Source: an uncultured Bacteroidota bacterium
Lineage (GTDB): Bacteria > Bacteroidota > Bacteroidia > Bacteroidales > VadinHA17
Assembly: GCA_903824785.1 (NCBI GenBank)
Contig: CAIJYD010000111.1
Coordinates: 1 to 64,000 of the forward strand
Length of the DNA: 64,000 nt
Direction: 5' to 3'
A program made the position numbers and the translations under genes. Shown one piece after another: positions 9,560 to 18,356 of the stretch; within the stretch, counting starts at the first letter, position 1, and each line of letters opens with the position of its first letter. A model generated the notes under the pieces. The model was not told the origin of the DNA and made no database searches. It saw only the letters and a list, made by a program, of their open reading frames with translations.

Positions 9560-10801
9560 TCATCGTCTGACGTTCCGTCTGTCGGGAAGCAGAGTCCTTG
9601 GATTATGTGATCTCGGGGTGCTTTGGCCTCCTCTCTGGAGTTTGGGAGCTTTTATCGGATCGTGATCTATTAACGGGAAAGGATGATCGTCAACAACCTG
9701 TATTTTTTTTGTAATCAGTCTTTCTATATCCCACAGGAATGCTTTTTCATCTGCATCACAGAAGGATATTGCAGTACCGTTTGCCCCTGCCCTGCCTGTT
9801 CTTCCTATACGATGAACGTAGGTTTCTGAGATATTTGGAATTTCATAATTAATAACATACTCAAGATCGTCAACATCAATTCCGCGGGCTGCAATATCTG
9901 TCGCAACCAGAACACGAGTTGTCTGAGCCTTGAAACTTGAAAGTGCACGCTGCCTGGCGTTCTGCGCTTTGTTGCCATGAATTGCTTCAGCACTGATATT
10001 TTTTCTCTGCAGAACTTTTACAACTTTATCAGCACCAAATTTAGTACGGGTAAAAACAAGCGCTGTTTTAATTTTTTCATTCTTCAATAATTCTATCAAC
10101 AGGGCATTTTTGTTGCCTTTATCGACGAAATATATCAATTGGTTAACAATGTCAACTGTTGAAGCTGAAGGTGTAACTTCCACTTTTACAGGTTTAAAAA
10201 CAATCGATCCGGCCAGCTTTACGATCTCCGGAGGCATGGTAGCCGAGAAAAAAAGTGATTGTCTTTTCTGAGGAAGAGCCGCAATCAGCCTCCTTACATC
10301 GTGTATAAAACCCATATCGAGCATCCTGTCTGCCTCATCGAGAACAAAGATCTCAACATCTTTCAATGAGATAAACCCCTGATTCATAAGGTCAAGCAGT
10401 CTGCCGGGTGTGGCAACAAGTATATCAACGCCATTACGCAGGGCATTTGTCTGCGAATTCTGGTTAACCCCACCGAAAACCACAGTACAGGTCAATCCTG
10501 TATAGCGACCATATGTTTTAAAGCTTTCTTCAATCTGTATTGCAAGTTCGCGTGTAGGAGTGACAATAAGACTTCTGATCTTTTTCTTTCTCTCAAACGA
10601 TTTGTTTTCACTTAAAAGCTGAAGAATAGGAACCGCAAAAGCTGCTGTTTTTCCTGTTCCTGTTTGTGCACAGCCAATCAGATCTGTTCCCTTAAGAACA
10701 ATCGGAATAGCCTGCACCTGGATTGGTGTTGGAAGTGTGTAACCCTCTTCTTTCAATGATCTGAGGATAGGTTCAATAATGTTTAAAGATTCAAAATGCA
10801 T
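9560..10801 (-). CDS. rhlE: DEAD-box ATP-dependent RNA helicase, RhlE-like
   Basis: A cytoplasmic RNA helicase for ribosome assembly or RNA turnover. All core motifs are present: the Q motif near residue 28, Walker A AQTGTGKT at 45-52, PTRELAIQ, DEAD at 155-158, SAT at 186-188, ARGIDV and HRIGRTGRAG. The tail after about residue 375 is short and basic (TPRSHNPRTLLPDRRNVRR), typical of RhlE-type proteins that bind RNA with it. A TAnnTTTG box on the minus strand lies 60 bases before the start. Members of this group in Bacteroidota are often cold-induced; regulation here is not shown by the sequence. Confidence 0.93.
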   Translation of the reverse strand: MHFESLNIIEPILRSLKEEGYTLPTPIQVQAIPIVLKGTDLIGCAQTGTGKTAAFAVPILQLLSENKSFERKKKIRSLIVTPTRELAIQIEESFKTYGRYTGLTCTVVFGGVNQNSQTNALRNGVDILVATPGRLLDLMNQGFISLKDVEIFVLDEADRMLDMGFIHDVRRLIAALPQKRQSLFFSATMPPEIVKLAGSIVFKPVKVEVTPSASTVDIVNQLIYFVDKGNKNALLIELLKNEKIKTALVFTRTKFGADKVVKVLQRKNISAEAIHGNKAQNARQRALSSFKAQTTRVLVATDIAARGIDVDDLEYVINYEIPNISETYVHRIGRTGRAGANGTAISFCDADEKAFLWDIERLITKKIQVVDDHPFPLIDHDPIKAPKLQRGGQSTPRSHNPRTLLPDRRNVRR

Positions 10802-10861
10802 GTATAAATAATTAAGTAAAAAAGTCCGGTTGTTTTATTTTTATTCCGGATTGAATGGCGT

Positions 10862-10869
10862 CAAAGGTA
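10862..10869 (-). promoter_or_regulatory. Bacteroidota -7 box for rhlE
   Basis: Reads TACCTTTG on the minus strand, an exact TAnnTTTG match about 60 bases upstream of the rhlE start. A clear -33 TTG at ideal distance was not found. Confidence 0.5.
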
Positions 10870-10949
10870 ATATTAATTACCGGTCTTTTGACCTTTTAGT
10901 ATAGTGCTGATATTCAGTATTATAGACAAATATTTATGGTTTAAATGGT

Positions 10950-11288
10950 TCACATGAGCTGGAAAAGGCTAAGAAGCGCGACAATTAAACTTACTGCAAT
11001 GGTCAGATATGCAACACCTTTCAATCCGTTTTTTAATTTATTTAAGCTTAAGGCACTCAGAATAAATGCTCCGCTGCTGACCAGAAAGGCAATAAAGACA
11101 AGTGTTATGGAATTCTGAAGAAATGATGGAAAATGGCTCATATAATAAGCAGTTTTATCAGCTGGTGTTACCAGTTTTTCCATATTGAATACTACTATCC
11201 ATGATACCTGAATATAAAGCGCTATGGCTAACAGAATAAAAGCCATTATGAGTAAAACCGGTTTGGCTGAATGAGATTTGTTTTCCAT
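10950..11288 (-). CDS. Small integral membrane protein of unknown function
   Basis: A 112-residue protein with three hydrophobic segments: about residues 10-34 (LLIMAFILLAIALYIQVSW), 58-82 (ITLVFIAFLVSSGAFILSAL) and 90-112. The N terminus is hydrophilic and basic and no cleavage site is evident, so it should sit in the inner membrane. I do not recognise a family. It lies between the SDR gene (51 bases upstream) and rhlE (148 bases downstream) on the same strand and may be transcribed with the SDR gene. Confidence 0.7.
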   Translation of the reverse strand: MENKSHSAKPVLLIMAFILLAIALYIQVSWIVVFNMEKLVTPADKTAYYMSHFPSFLQNSITLVFIAFLVSSGAFILSALSLNKLKNGLKGVAYLTIAVSLIVALLSLFQLM

Positions 11289-11339
11289 TTGCCTGTTATT
11301 TTGATAATTGACTAAATCTGTTTTTAAAGTCCACGCTAA

Positions 11340-12119
11340 TTAAAACTTGCCCTGTTGGATCTTTCTTACCGCGCCCACAATGAGCGATCTTGGAAACAGC
11401 CGTACAGAAAATGCCATTAAAGAATTTTTAAGTCCCGGAATAACAACAGCTTTCCCCTTCATCATAGATTTATATCCGAATTCTGCAACCTGTCGGGAAG
11501 AGGGCAGATCCCGTTCTTTTATCAGTTTCCCTGAACCGGCAGCAATAGCATGAAAATCGCTTTCTGTGGAACCCGGGCAGAGGGCAGTAACTGTAATACC
11601 CTTGTCTCTCACTTCGTTATTTATTGCTTCGGAAAAGCTAAGGACAAACGCTTTGGAAGCAAAGTAAACAGACATAGTGGGACCGGGTTGAAAAGAGGCA
11701 GTTGACGCCACATTCATTATCTTACCTGCTCCCCTTCTTATCATTTCAGGTAAAAAAAGCCATGTAAGATGAATGAGGGCAGTAACATTCAGATTTATCA
11801 TATTCTCCTGCTTTTCCCATTCACTATCAGCAAAAAATCCAATATCGCCGCACCCTGCATTATTTATCAGATAGTCGACCGGAATCTGCTGCTGTTTTAT
11901 TTCTTCATATAGTTCAACAGCTGCTCCGGGTAGAGAAAGGTCCTTTTCAATAACATATACCTTTACTTTATGCAATGTTTCAAGCTCTCTTTTCAATTCA
12001 TCAAGCTTTATTTTACGACGGGCTACAAGGATAAGATCATCACCTTTTTCTGCATGAACCCTGGCAAGTTCCATACCTATTCCGTTTGATGATCCTGTTA
12101 TTAATGCTGTTTTATTCAT
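11340..12119 (-). CDS. Short-chain dehydrogenase/reductase (SDR)
   Basis: A classical cytoplasmic SDR of 259 residues. The nucleotide-binding motif TGSSNGIG is at 8-15, NNAG at 86-89, and the catalytic Tyr152 and Lys156 form YxxxK in SVYFASK, with a serine shortly before. An Arg pair after the second strand (VARRK) suggests preference for NADP(H). The sequence resembles the DltE/YqjQ-like group that acts on ketone or aldehyde substrates; the actual substrate is unknown. It lies 57 bases downstream of the SOUL gene and upstream of a small membrane protein gene, in what may be one transcript. Confidence 0.88.
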   Translation of the reverse strand: MNKTALITGSSNGIGMELARVHAEKGDDLILVARRKIKLDELKRELETLHKVKVYVIEKDLSLPGAAVELYEEIKQQQIPVDYLINNAGCGDIGFFADSEWEKQENMINLNVTALIHLTWLFLPEMIRRGAGKIMNVASTASFQPGPTMSVYFASKAFVLSFSEAINNEVRDKGITVTALCPGSTESDFHAIAAGSGKLIKERDLPSSRQVAEFGYKSMMKGKAVVIPGLKNSLMAFSVRLFPRSLIVGAVRKIQQGKF

Positions 12120-12176
12120 TCTTCGATTCTCTTTTTCAATATTTCAATATTAATTCGATAAGACCTCTGCTTTAAA

Positions 12177-12776
12177 CTATTTCACATTCCATTTTACAGC
12201 TACTAATACTTCATTTCTTCTTCCAAAGATCTTTACAGGAGGATCGTAACCCTGAAACCGGAAATTCCCATAGAACAGAATCTTTCTTAATATCAGAAGC
12301 TTCTTTAGTTTTTCTGAATATAACTTTATATCACCATCTGATGCAAATCCGCTGAATTTGACCACGGCAACATATTCGTCAATGGTTTTATGAAGAATTA
12401 CTTTTGGATCTTTAGGCTTTGGAAGTTTGTCAGGATCAGACCCTTCGGGCATTAAAAAGCTCATAGATGAAGCCGTATTGTTTATTTCCATCTGAACAGG
12501 CGAGGTCATTGAAATTCTGGCATCAGTTTCATTCTTTCCAAAAATATATCCCGCAAGCGTTTTAAAGGCCGGCAAAGCCACGTCCCAGTAAGAAACGGCA
12601 TCTGAATAATATGTTGCAAGAGTTGCAGCCTGATAAAACCTTATCTCAAGCTCATTATCGGTATAAACAACCTTGTATTTCCGCTCATCGGTCTTTTCTG
12701 CTGGCATAACCATAAAGGACTGCAGTAAAAGGAACAAAAAAATAATTGGTACGCCTGCCTTTAATAGAAATTTCAT
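12177..12776 (-). CDS. Exported SOUL-family haem-binding protein
   Basis: A signal peptide or membrane anchor (residues 1-25, IIFLFLLLQSFMVMPAE) precedes a SOUL domain of about 170 residues. Family signs are the opening YTDNELEIRFY, the middle ISMTSPVQMEI and the late GNFRFQGYDPP and NEVLVAVKW. SOUL proteins bind haem or other porphyrins through a hydrophobic cleft; the bacterial function is not settled. The protein probably faces the periplasm. It is first of a same-strand row with the SDR and the small membrane gene, with a 57-base gap to the next. Confidence 0.85.
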   Translation of the reverse strand: MKFLLKAGVPIIFLFLLLQSFMVMPAEKTDERKYKVVYTDNELEIRFYQAATLATYYSDAVSYWDVALPAFKTLAGYIFGKNETDARISMTSPVQMEINNTASSMSFLMPEGSDPDKLPKPKDPKVILHKTIDEYVAVVKFSGFASDGDIKLYSEKLKKLLILRKILFYGNFRFQGYDPPVKIFGRRNEVLVAVKWNVK

Positions 12777-13003
12777 AAATTTTGAATATTATTTCTGATA
12801 AAGATAACGAATAGCTCTTCCTATTGTTCACAATCAGGCTGATAAAGTGCTTCAGGTGATATAAATCATCTCCCCTTTCTCCCCTGCCATCGCTTTCCTT
12901 CAGCCATCTCACTCTTCTGATAAAAGTGTTTTAGAGAAGGAAAACAGATGAATATTTTTAACTTTACCTGAAAACTATCAGTTCCGGAAACACTTTTATT
13001 TAA

Positions 13004-15715
13004 ATGTCTATGAAGAGAATTATCTTAATCTTAGTCTTGATTTGGTCGGTCACTCTGTTAAGGATTGATGCACAGGTAAAAGAGATAAAAGCTGATCAAT
13101 CTTCCTCAGAAAAAGGAGTTACTGATATTATTGTGGTTTTTAAAATGCATTTCGATATCGGGTACACTCAATGGGCTGAAGGAGTTTTACAACAATATAG
13201 CGGTCCGATGCTTGCCCGGACACTTCAGTCGATCGACGAAACATCAGCTTTGCCCGAAGCAGAGCAGTTTGTATGGACAGTACCTGCCTGGCCATTGAAA
13301 TATATGGTTGAGAACTGCGCTCCTGATTTAAAAGTCCGGCTTGAAAAAGCGATAAAAGACGAGAGAATAATCCCCCATGCACTTCCCATAACTTTTGAAA
13401 CAGAGGCCAGCGATCTGGAAAATCTTGTCAGGGGATTATCCTACGCTTCAGAAATAAACCGCCGGTATGGGTTACCGCTTCCGCGGGAAGCCAAACTTAC
13501 TGATGTGCCGAGCCATTCGCATATCATACCAACCCTGCTAAGGAATGCAGGGGTGGATATTCTCCATATCGGATGCAACCCCGGTTCCGCATCTCCTGAT
13601 GTTCCAACCCTATTCTGGTGGGAAGGGCCGGACGGCTCGCGCCTGCTCACATTTAACTGGGCCGAATACTATGGCTCAGGTATTTTACCCCCGAAAAACT
13701 GGAAGCACAAAACCTGGCTTGCCATGATTCACACTCATGAAAATACAGGAGCTCCCTCTCCGGAAGAGGTGGCAGAACTCCTCGCATCGGCAAAGAAAAT
13801 TATGCCGGATGCCCGTATCAGAATTGGACGCCTCTCAGATTTCTACGATCTGCTCATGAAGGAAAAGCCCGATCTGCCTGTCATCAGAGGTGATATGCCT
13901 GATACATGGATCCACGGTTATATGTCATCGCCACGGGAAACAAAGATGAGCAAAAAGATGCAGCGCGAAACATTTAATACTGAAACTCTTAACACTCAGA
14001 TAAGTAACTGGACAGGAATAAAAGAGCCTGTTGAAAGCTTCATTGATAAAGCAGTTGAAAATATGATTCTCTATGATGAACATACCTTCGGAATTGCAAT
14101 GACACACGGCGATCAGCAGAACTGGAGCTATGGCGACGACTTCAGGGTAAATAAATCGCTCGATAACTACGCCTATGCAGAGGCATCGTGGCAGGAAAAG
14201 GCAAACCGCATCCAGACAGCAGAAAGAGTTATTTCGCCGGTATTGCATCATGAGCTAAAACTTCTGGCATCGTCGGTATCAGCAGGGGGAAAAAGAATTG
14301 TAGTCTATAATTCATTGCCATGGACAAGAGACGGCAGGGTTAAGTTTTTTACAGGAGTATATCAGAAGAATTTTCAGATTTCCGCCGTGAAAGATTCTGA
14401 AACAGGTGAAATAATCAGAGTTTACAACGATGATAATCTTGTTTCATTCGATGTGAAGAATATCCCTTCAATGGGCTATAAAACCTTTATCCCTCTGCTT
14501 GAACCGGTTACAGCAGACAAAACTGCTTCACTGTTTATTGATGAAAAAAATAATAAGATTGAAAACTCATATTTCAGTCTTGCCATCAATTCTGTCACAG
14601 GTGCCCTTTCATCGGTATATGACAAAAAGAACAGAAAAGAGATGGTCGATCCAACAGGTGATGAAGGATTCGGACAATATATCTATGAACAGTTCGGTCA
14701 GGAGAGGCTTGATGCCTATAACAAGGCTTACGTAAAGCCGGGCTCAGAGAGCTGGGCAAATCAGGAGATGGGTCGTCCTTCCGTTCCCGATAAAGAGACA
14801 GTGGTATTTAAGGGTAAATGTGAAAAGATAACATTTCTTAATATGGGAAATGGTGTCAGGGCAACTGTGTTTGGAAAAACGGATGACCCCGGAGCTCAAA
14901 GATATATTGTGTCGTACACGTTATATACCGGCCAGCCCTATATTGAAATCGACTGGGGTATCGATGGAAAGAGGCCGAACGCTAAACCTGAAGCCGGATG
15001 GCTCGCATTTCCGTTTAATCTGAATAAACCTGAATACAGGCTTTACCGAACAGGTGGCATCACGGACCCTCAGAAAGATTTTATACGAAGGTCAAACCAG
15101 GATTTCTATTTTCTCAACACCTCGATGACCATGTTTGACAATACTGGTTATGGAGCAGCTATTAATTGTCCCTCCTCGCCCGGTATCAGTATCGACAGCC
15201 GTGGTCTGTACACCTTCTCCGGGAAGAAGGTACTTACAGGTTCAAAAGTTTATGTCAATCTTTACAATAATCAATGGGGAACAAATTTTACAGAATGGAT
15301 TGAGGGCTCTTTTTCATCAAGATTCTATGTCTGGAGTTACAATGGATACAATGCTGAAAAGAGTTTTATTACACCATCGGAAGAGACGCGTTCTCCTCTT
15401 TACGGGATCTTTTTTGACGGAACAGAGGGGAAAATTCCGCTATCCGGAGCAGGAGTAACTCTGAATCGTAAAGGCATTCTTCTTACAGCTTTTGGTAAAA
15501 ACAGGGATGGAGAAGGAACAATAATAAGATTGTGGGAACAATCGGGTAATGAAGGATTGTGCAAAATATCGCTGCCGGTAAATAATTTCTTCAATAAAGC
15601 TTTTCCTTGCAACCTTCGTGGTGAATTAACTGACAGTAAATATATTACAATTATCAACAATCAGTTTGAAGTAAATATAAAAGCTAATCAGCCGGCAACA
15701 TTTATCCTGAAATAA
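13004..15715 (+). CDS. Secreted GH38-type alpha-mannosidase-like glycoside hydrolase
   Basis: A signal peptide ends near residue 24 (LLRIDAQ). The N-terminal GH38 domain begins with MHFDIGYT (His49, Asp51 as zinc ligands in the family's HxDxG motif). A probable nucleophile, Asp167, is in LTDVPSHSHIIP, where GH38 enzymes have an Asp after a similar strand. Further family-like stretches are WTVPAWPLKY and FWWEGPDGSR, then a middle helical domain and a large beta-sandwich C-terminal half with TLYTGQPYIEIDWG. The protein is about 900 residues, normal for bacterial GH38. It probably trims alpha-mannose from glycans in the periplasm. A near -7 box, TAACTTTA, is at 12959-12966. Confidence 0.85.
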   Translation: MSMKRIILILVLIWSVTLLRIDAQVKEIKADQSSSEKGVTDIIVVFKMHFDIGYTQWAEGVLQQYSGPMLARTLQSIDETSALPEAEQFVWTVPAWPLKYMVENCAPDLKVRLEKAIKDERIIPHALPITFETEASDLENLVRGLSYASEINRRYGLPLPREAKLTDVPSHSHIIPTLLRNAGVDILHIGCNPGSASPDVPTLFWWEGPDGSRLLTFNWAEYYGSGILPPKNWKHKTWLAMIHTHENTGAPSPEEVAELLASAKKIMPDARIRIGRLSDFYDLLMKEKPDLPVIRGDMPDTWIHGYMSSPRETKMSKKMQRETFNTETLNTQISNWTGIKEPVESFIDKAVENMILYDEHTFGIAMTHGDQQNWSYGDDFRVNKSLDNYAYAEASWQEKANRIQTAERVISPVLHHELKLLASSVSAGGKRIVVYNSLPWTRDGRVKFFTGVYQKNFQISAVKDSETGEIIRVYNDDNLVSFDVKNIPSMGYKTFIPLLEPVTADKTASLFIDEKNNKIENSYFSLAINSVTGALSSVYDKKNRKEMVDPTGDEGFGQYIYEQFGQERLDAYNKAYVKPGSESWANQEMGRPSVPDKETVVFKGKCEKITFLNMGNGVRATVFGKTDDPGAQRYIVSYTLYTGQPYIEIDWGIDGKRPNAKPEAGWLAFPFNLNKPEYRLYRTGGITDPQKDFIRRSNQDFYFLNTSMTMFDNTGYGAAINCPSSPGISIDSRGLYTFSGKKVLTGSKVYVNLYNNQWGTNFTEWIEGSFSSRFYVWSYNGYNAEKSFITPSEETRSPLYGIFFDGTEGKIPLSGAGVTLNRKGILLTAFGKNRDGEGTIIRLWEQSGNEGLCKISLPVNNFFNKAFPCNLRGELTDSKYITIINNQFEVNIKANQPATFILK

Positions 15716-15800
15716 TCAACTCTTTTTTCGGGGAAACAGATCAGTAATCAAAGTGAGATGGAGTAATACCTTACGCCCTTCCCTCTGCAGGTTAGTGGGA

Positions 15801-16934
15801 TTATAATCCCGAAAATGTTATATCAATAACCATTATTTCGGATTTCCCCGTTGTGCGAACAGGAGGTCCCCATAAACGGATTCCGCTGGTGACGAAAAAA
15901 CTGGTATTACCTTCTTTCATCAGGCCCCAGCTTAACTTATAAACTTTTCCCGTTATAAAATTTATCGGAAAAAGCTGACCATTATGTGTATGCCCTGACA
16001 ACTGAACATCCACGGCTGTGAGGCTTACCTCATCGACTTCGGTTGGACGGTGATCGACAAGAATAAGAGGCAGTAAAGATGAAGCCGGTTTAAGAAGCTC
16101 ACCGATGGGTTTTCTTATTTTGAAATGGCTGTCATATCTTCCTGCAAGACTAAATGAACTGTCTATGACAACAATTGTATCGCATAATACTTTCATTCCG
16201 GCCTTGTCAAAAAAGCTTTTTTTGTCCTGCCCTGCATAAAATTCATGGTTCCCGAGAACAGCATATACCCCATATTTTGTTTTAATCTCACTAATAAGTT
16301 TCTCAAACTGCACCATATTTTCATCTTCCCTGTCGCCTTCAACGATATCACCTCCAAAAATCATAATATCAGGATTGATGGCTGCAATTTTTTCTGCAAA
16401 CCTTTCGACAAAACTGACATTTACACTCTCCTGAAGATGAAAATCTGCCACGAATGCTATTTTCAAATGGCTTATATGAGAGGATTTTCCGGGAACTGTT
16501 ATCCGGTATTCTGAGGTTCTGATGGTATTGAAATTTATAACCCCCGCAATAACCACCACTGCAGAAAGAGCCAGAATTACGGTAAGAACTTTTGATTTAA
16601 ACAGCGAGGTGTTTAATGTTTCCTTCGAAATGAATTTAAAAATTTTGTTTATCAGGAGGATAATGTCAAAAGCAAGTACAAACAGAAAAAGATAGAGGTA
16701 AAACGGAAGTAAATAGTCGGCAATACCGGTAATTACTGAGGCCGGGAAGCCTGCATTTCCCTCTGATATTAGGTTACTTATAGGATAAATTAATGCCGAT
16801 ACCAGGTAAATGAGAGTGAAATAAAGCTTGCTCCCTTTGATAATAAAAAGCTGCCAGATCCGAACGAAAACATAAATATTTGGTATTAAATATACCAAAG
16901 TTAACATCGTATGAAAAGAGAGGTGAAGATTCAT
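15801..16934 (-). CDS. Membrane-anchored metallophosphoesterase (YaeI-like)
   Basis: The first 135 residues contain four or five hydrophobic helices, the last at 115-133. The calcineurin-like phosphoesterase domain follows: Asp164 and His166 in VADFHLQ, Asp196 in GGDIVEGD, Asn229-His230 in GNHEFYAG and the late SGHTHNGQLFP. These bind two metal ions. The domain is of the YaeI/TMEM86-linked type that cleaves phospholipid headgroups such as UDP-diacylglucosamine, but the substrate is not certain. A palindrome, gggattataatccc at 15797-15810, spans the stop codon. The gene lies 45 bases after the aldehyde dehydrogenase gene. Its own TAnnTTTG box is just upstream. Confidence 0.86.
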   Translation of the reverse strand: MNLHLSFHTMLTLVYLIPNIYVFVRIWQLFIIKGSKLYFTLIYLVSALIYPISNLISEGNAGFPASVITGIADYLLPFYLYLFLFVLAFDIILLINKIFKFISKETLNTSLFKSKVLTVILALSAVVVIAGVINFNTIRTSEYRITVPGKSSHISHLKIAFVADFHLQESVNVSFVERFAEKIAAINPDIMIFGGDIVEGDREDENMVQFEKLISEIKTKYGVYAVLGNHEFYAGQDKKSFFDKAGMKVLCDTIVVIDSSFSLAGRYDSHFKIRKPIGELLKPASSLLPLILVDHRPTEVDEVSLTAVDVQLSGHTHNGQLFPINFITGKVYKLSWGLMKEGNTSFFVTSGIRLWGPPVRTTGKSEIMVIDITFSGL

Positions 16935-16955
16935 ATCCGCATTTCAGATTAACTT

Positions 16956-16963
16956 CAAATGTA
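16956..16963 (-). promoter_or_regulatory. Bacteroidota -7 box before the metallophosphoesterase
   Basis: Reads TACATTTG on the minus strand, 22 bases upstream of the start codon and inside the short gap after the dehydrogenase gene. It suggests the phosphoesterase can be transcribed on its own. Confidence 0.4.
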
Positions 16964-16979
16964 CAAAACAACCGGAATT

Positions 16980-18356
16980 TTACTTCATAAGTAAGCTAAC
17001 GATCTTTGTTTTTAGTTTTGAATATGGCGGATAACGCAGAAATATATCCAGAAGATTAGATTTTACAAGTACTGATCTCAGATTCGAAAATGTATCAAAT
17101 GACCGTTTTCCGTGATATCTGCCAAAGCCGCTTGGGCCTATCCCGCCAAAAGGAAGAAATGGGGAAGCAATCTGCATAACAGTCTCGTTTACACCTGCAC
17201 TGCCTGACTGGGTCTTCATAATAAACTCACGGACAAGTTTTTTGTTCCGCGAAAAGATATATGCCGCAAGCGGTTTTGGATGCTGCTCTATAATTCCATA
17301 AACCTCATTGAATTCCTCAAAGTCTATTACAGGAAGTACAGGTCCAAAAATCTCCTCCTGCATTATCGGGTCGCCGGGTTTAATATCCTTTATTACTGTC
17401 GGTGCAACATATCTCGCAGCAGGGTCGGTTGTGCCACCTGTTACTATCTTTCCGTTCTGCATTAGTGCTGATAATCTGTTCACACTTTCGGAGCTGATGA
17501 CTCTTGCAAAATCATTGCTTTTCTCAGGATTCTCTCCATAGAATAGCCTGATCTCATCAGATATAAGTTCAAGAAAACGATCCTTCACCTTTCTGTCTAT
17601 CAACACATAATCGGGACTGACGCAAGTTTGTCCGCAGTTAATAAGTTTTCCCCAGGCTATCCTTTTTGCAGCATAATCAAGCCGGGCATCTGCAGCTATG
17701 ACGCAGGGGTTTTTGCCTCCGAGTTCCAGAGAAAACGGGGTAAGATTAACAGAGGCCTTTTGCATCACAAGCTTTCCTACTCCGGGGCTTCCGGTGAAAA
17801 AGATATAGTCGAATTTCTGGTCAAGGAGGAAATCACTTACAGTATGATCACCATCGATCATTGCAACAAGCTCTTTCGGAAAATGGCTCAGAATCTTTTC
17901 CATTACGGCAGCAATAGCGGGGACCTGCCTCGAAACTTTAAGTATAACACAGTTGCCTGCAGCAAGAGCTCCTGCAACAGGTAATAAAGCCAGCTGGAAT
18001 GGAAAGTTCCAGGGCGATAATACCAGTACTTGTCCGTATGGCTGAGGAACTACATAGCTGTGAGAGAGGAAATGCAAAATCGGGGTAGGGACTCTTTTCT
18101 GTCTCATCCAGCCTTTCAGATTGCTGATAGTATAGTTCAGCTCTTTCAGCACAAACCTAGACTCAGTGGCTATTACTTCAAATTCAGGCTTGTGAAAATC
18201 TTTCCACAGAGCTTCGGCAATCTCCTGCTCATGTTCAATAATCAGATTCCGCAGTTTCTTAAGAGTGTCAAGCCTGAATTTCGCATCAAAGGTTTTACCT
18301 GTGGCAAAAAACTTCCGCTGTGCGTCAATTATTTTACCTATCTCTTCTTTTTCCAT
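16980..18356 (-). CDS. Aldehyde dehydrogenase, ALDH3-like (fatty/aryl aldehyde type)
   Basis: NAD(P)-dependent oxidation of an aldehyde to the acid. Active-site residues are visible: Glu211 in LELGGKNP and Cys245 in NCGQTCVSP. The 458-residue length and the hydrophobic-basic tail (LDIFLRYPPYSKLKTKIVSLLMK) match the ALDH3 group, whose members use the tail for membrane contact and take long-chain or aromatic aldehydes. The start overlaps the end of the upstream GMC oxidoreductase gene by 19 bases, so the two are translationally coupled. I infer a two-step alcohol-to-acid pathway: the GMC enzyme makes the aldehyde and this enzyme removes it. Confidence 0.9.
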   Translation of the reverse strand: MEKEEIGKIIDAQRKFFATGKTFDAKFRLDTLKKLRNLIIEHEQEIAEALWKDFHKPEFEVIATESRFVLKELNYTISNLKGWMRQKRVPTPILHFLSHSYVVPQPYGQVLVLSPWNFPFQLALLPVAGALAAGNCVILKVSRQVPAIAAVMEKILSHFPKELVAMIDGDHTVSDFLLDQKFDYIFFTGSPGVGKLVMQKASVNLTPFSLELGGKNPCVIAADARLDYAAKRIAWGKLINCGQTCVSPDYVLIDRKVKDRFLELISDEIRLFYGENPEKSNDFARVISSESVNRLSALMQNGKIVTGGTTDPAARYVAPTVIKDIKPGDPIMQEEIFGPVLPVIDFEEFNEVYGIIEQHPKPLAAYIFSRNKKLVREFIMKTQSGSAGVNETVMQIASPFLPFGGIGPSGFGRYHGKRSFDTFSNLRSVLVKSNLLDIFLRYPPYSKLKTKIVSLLMK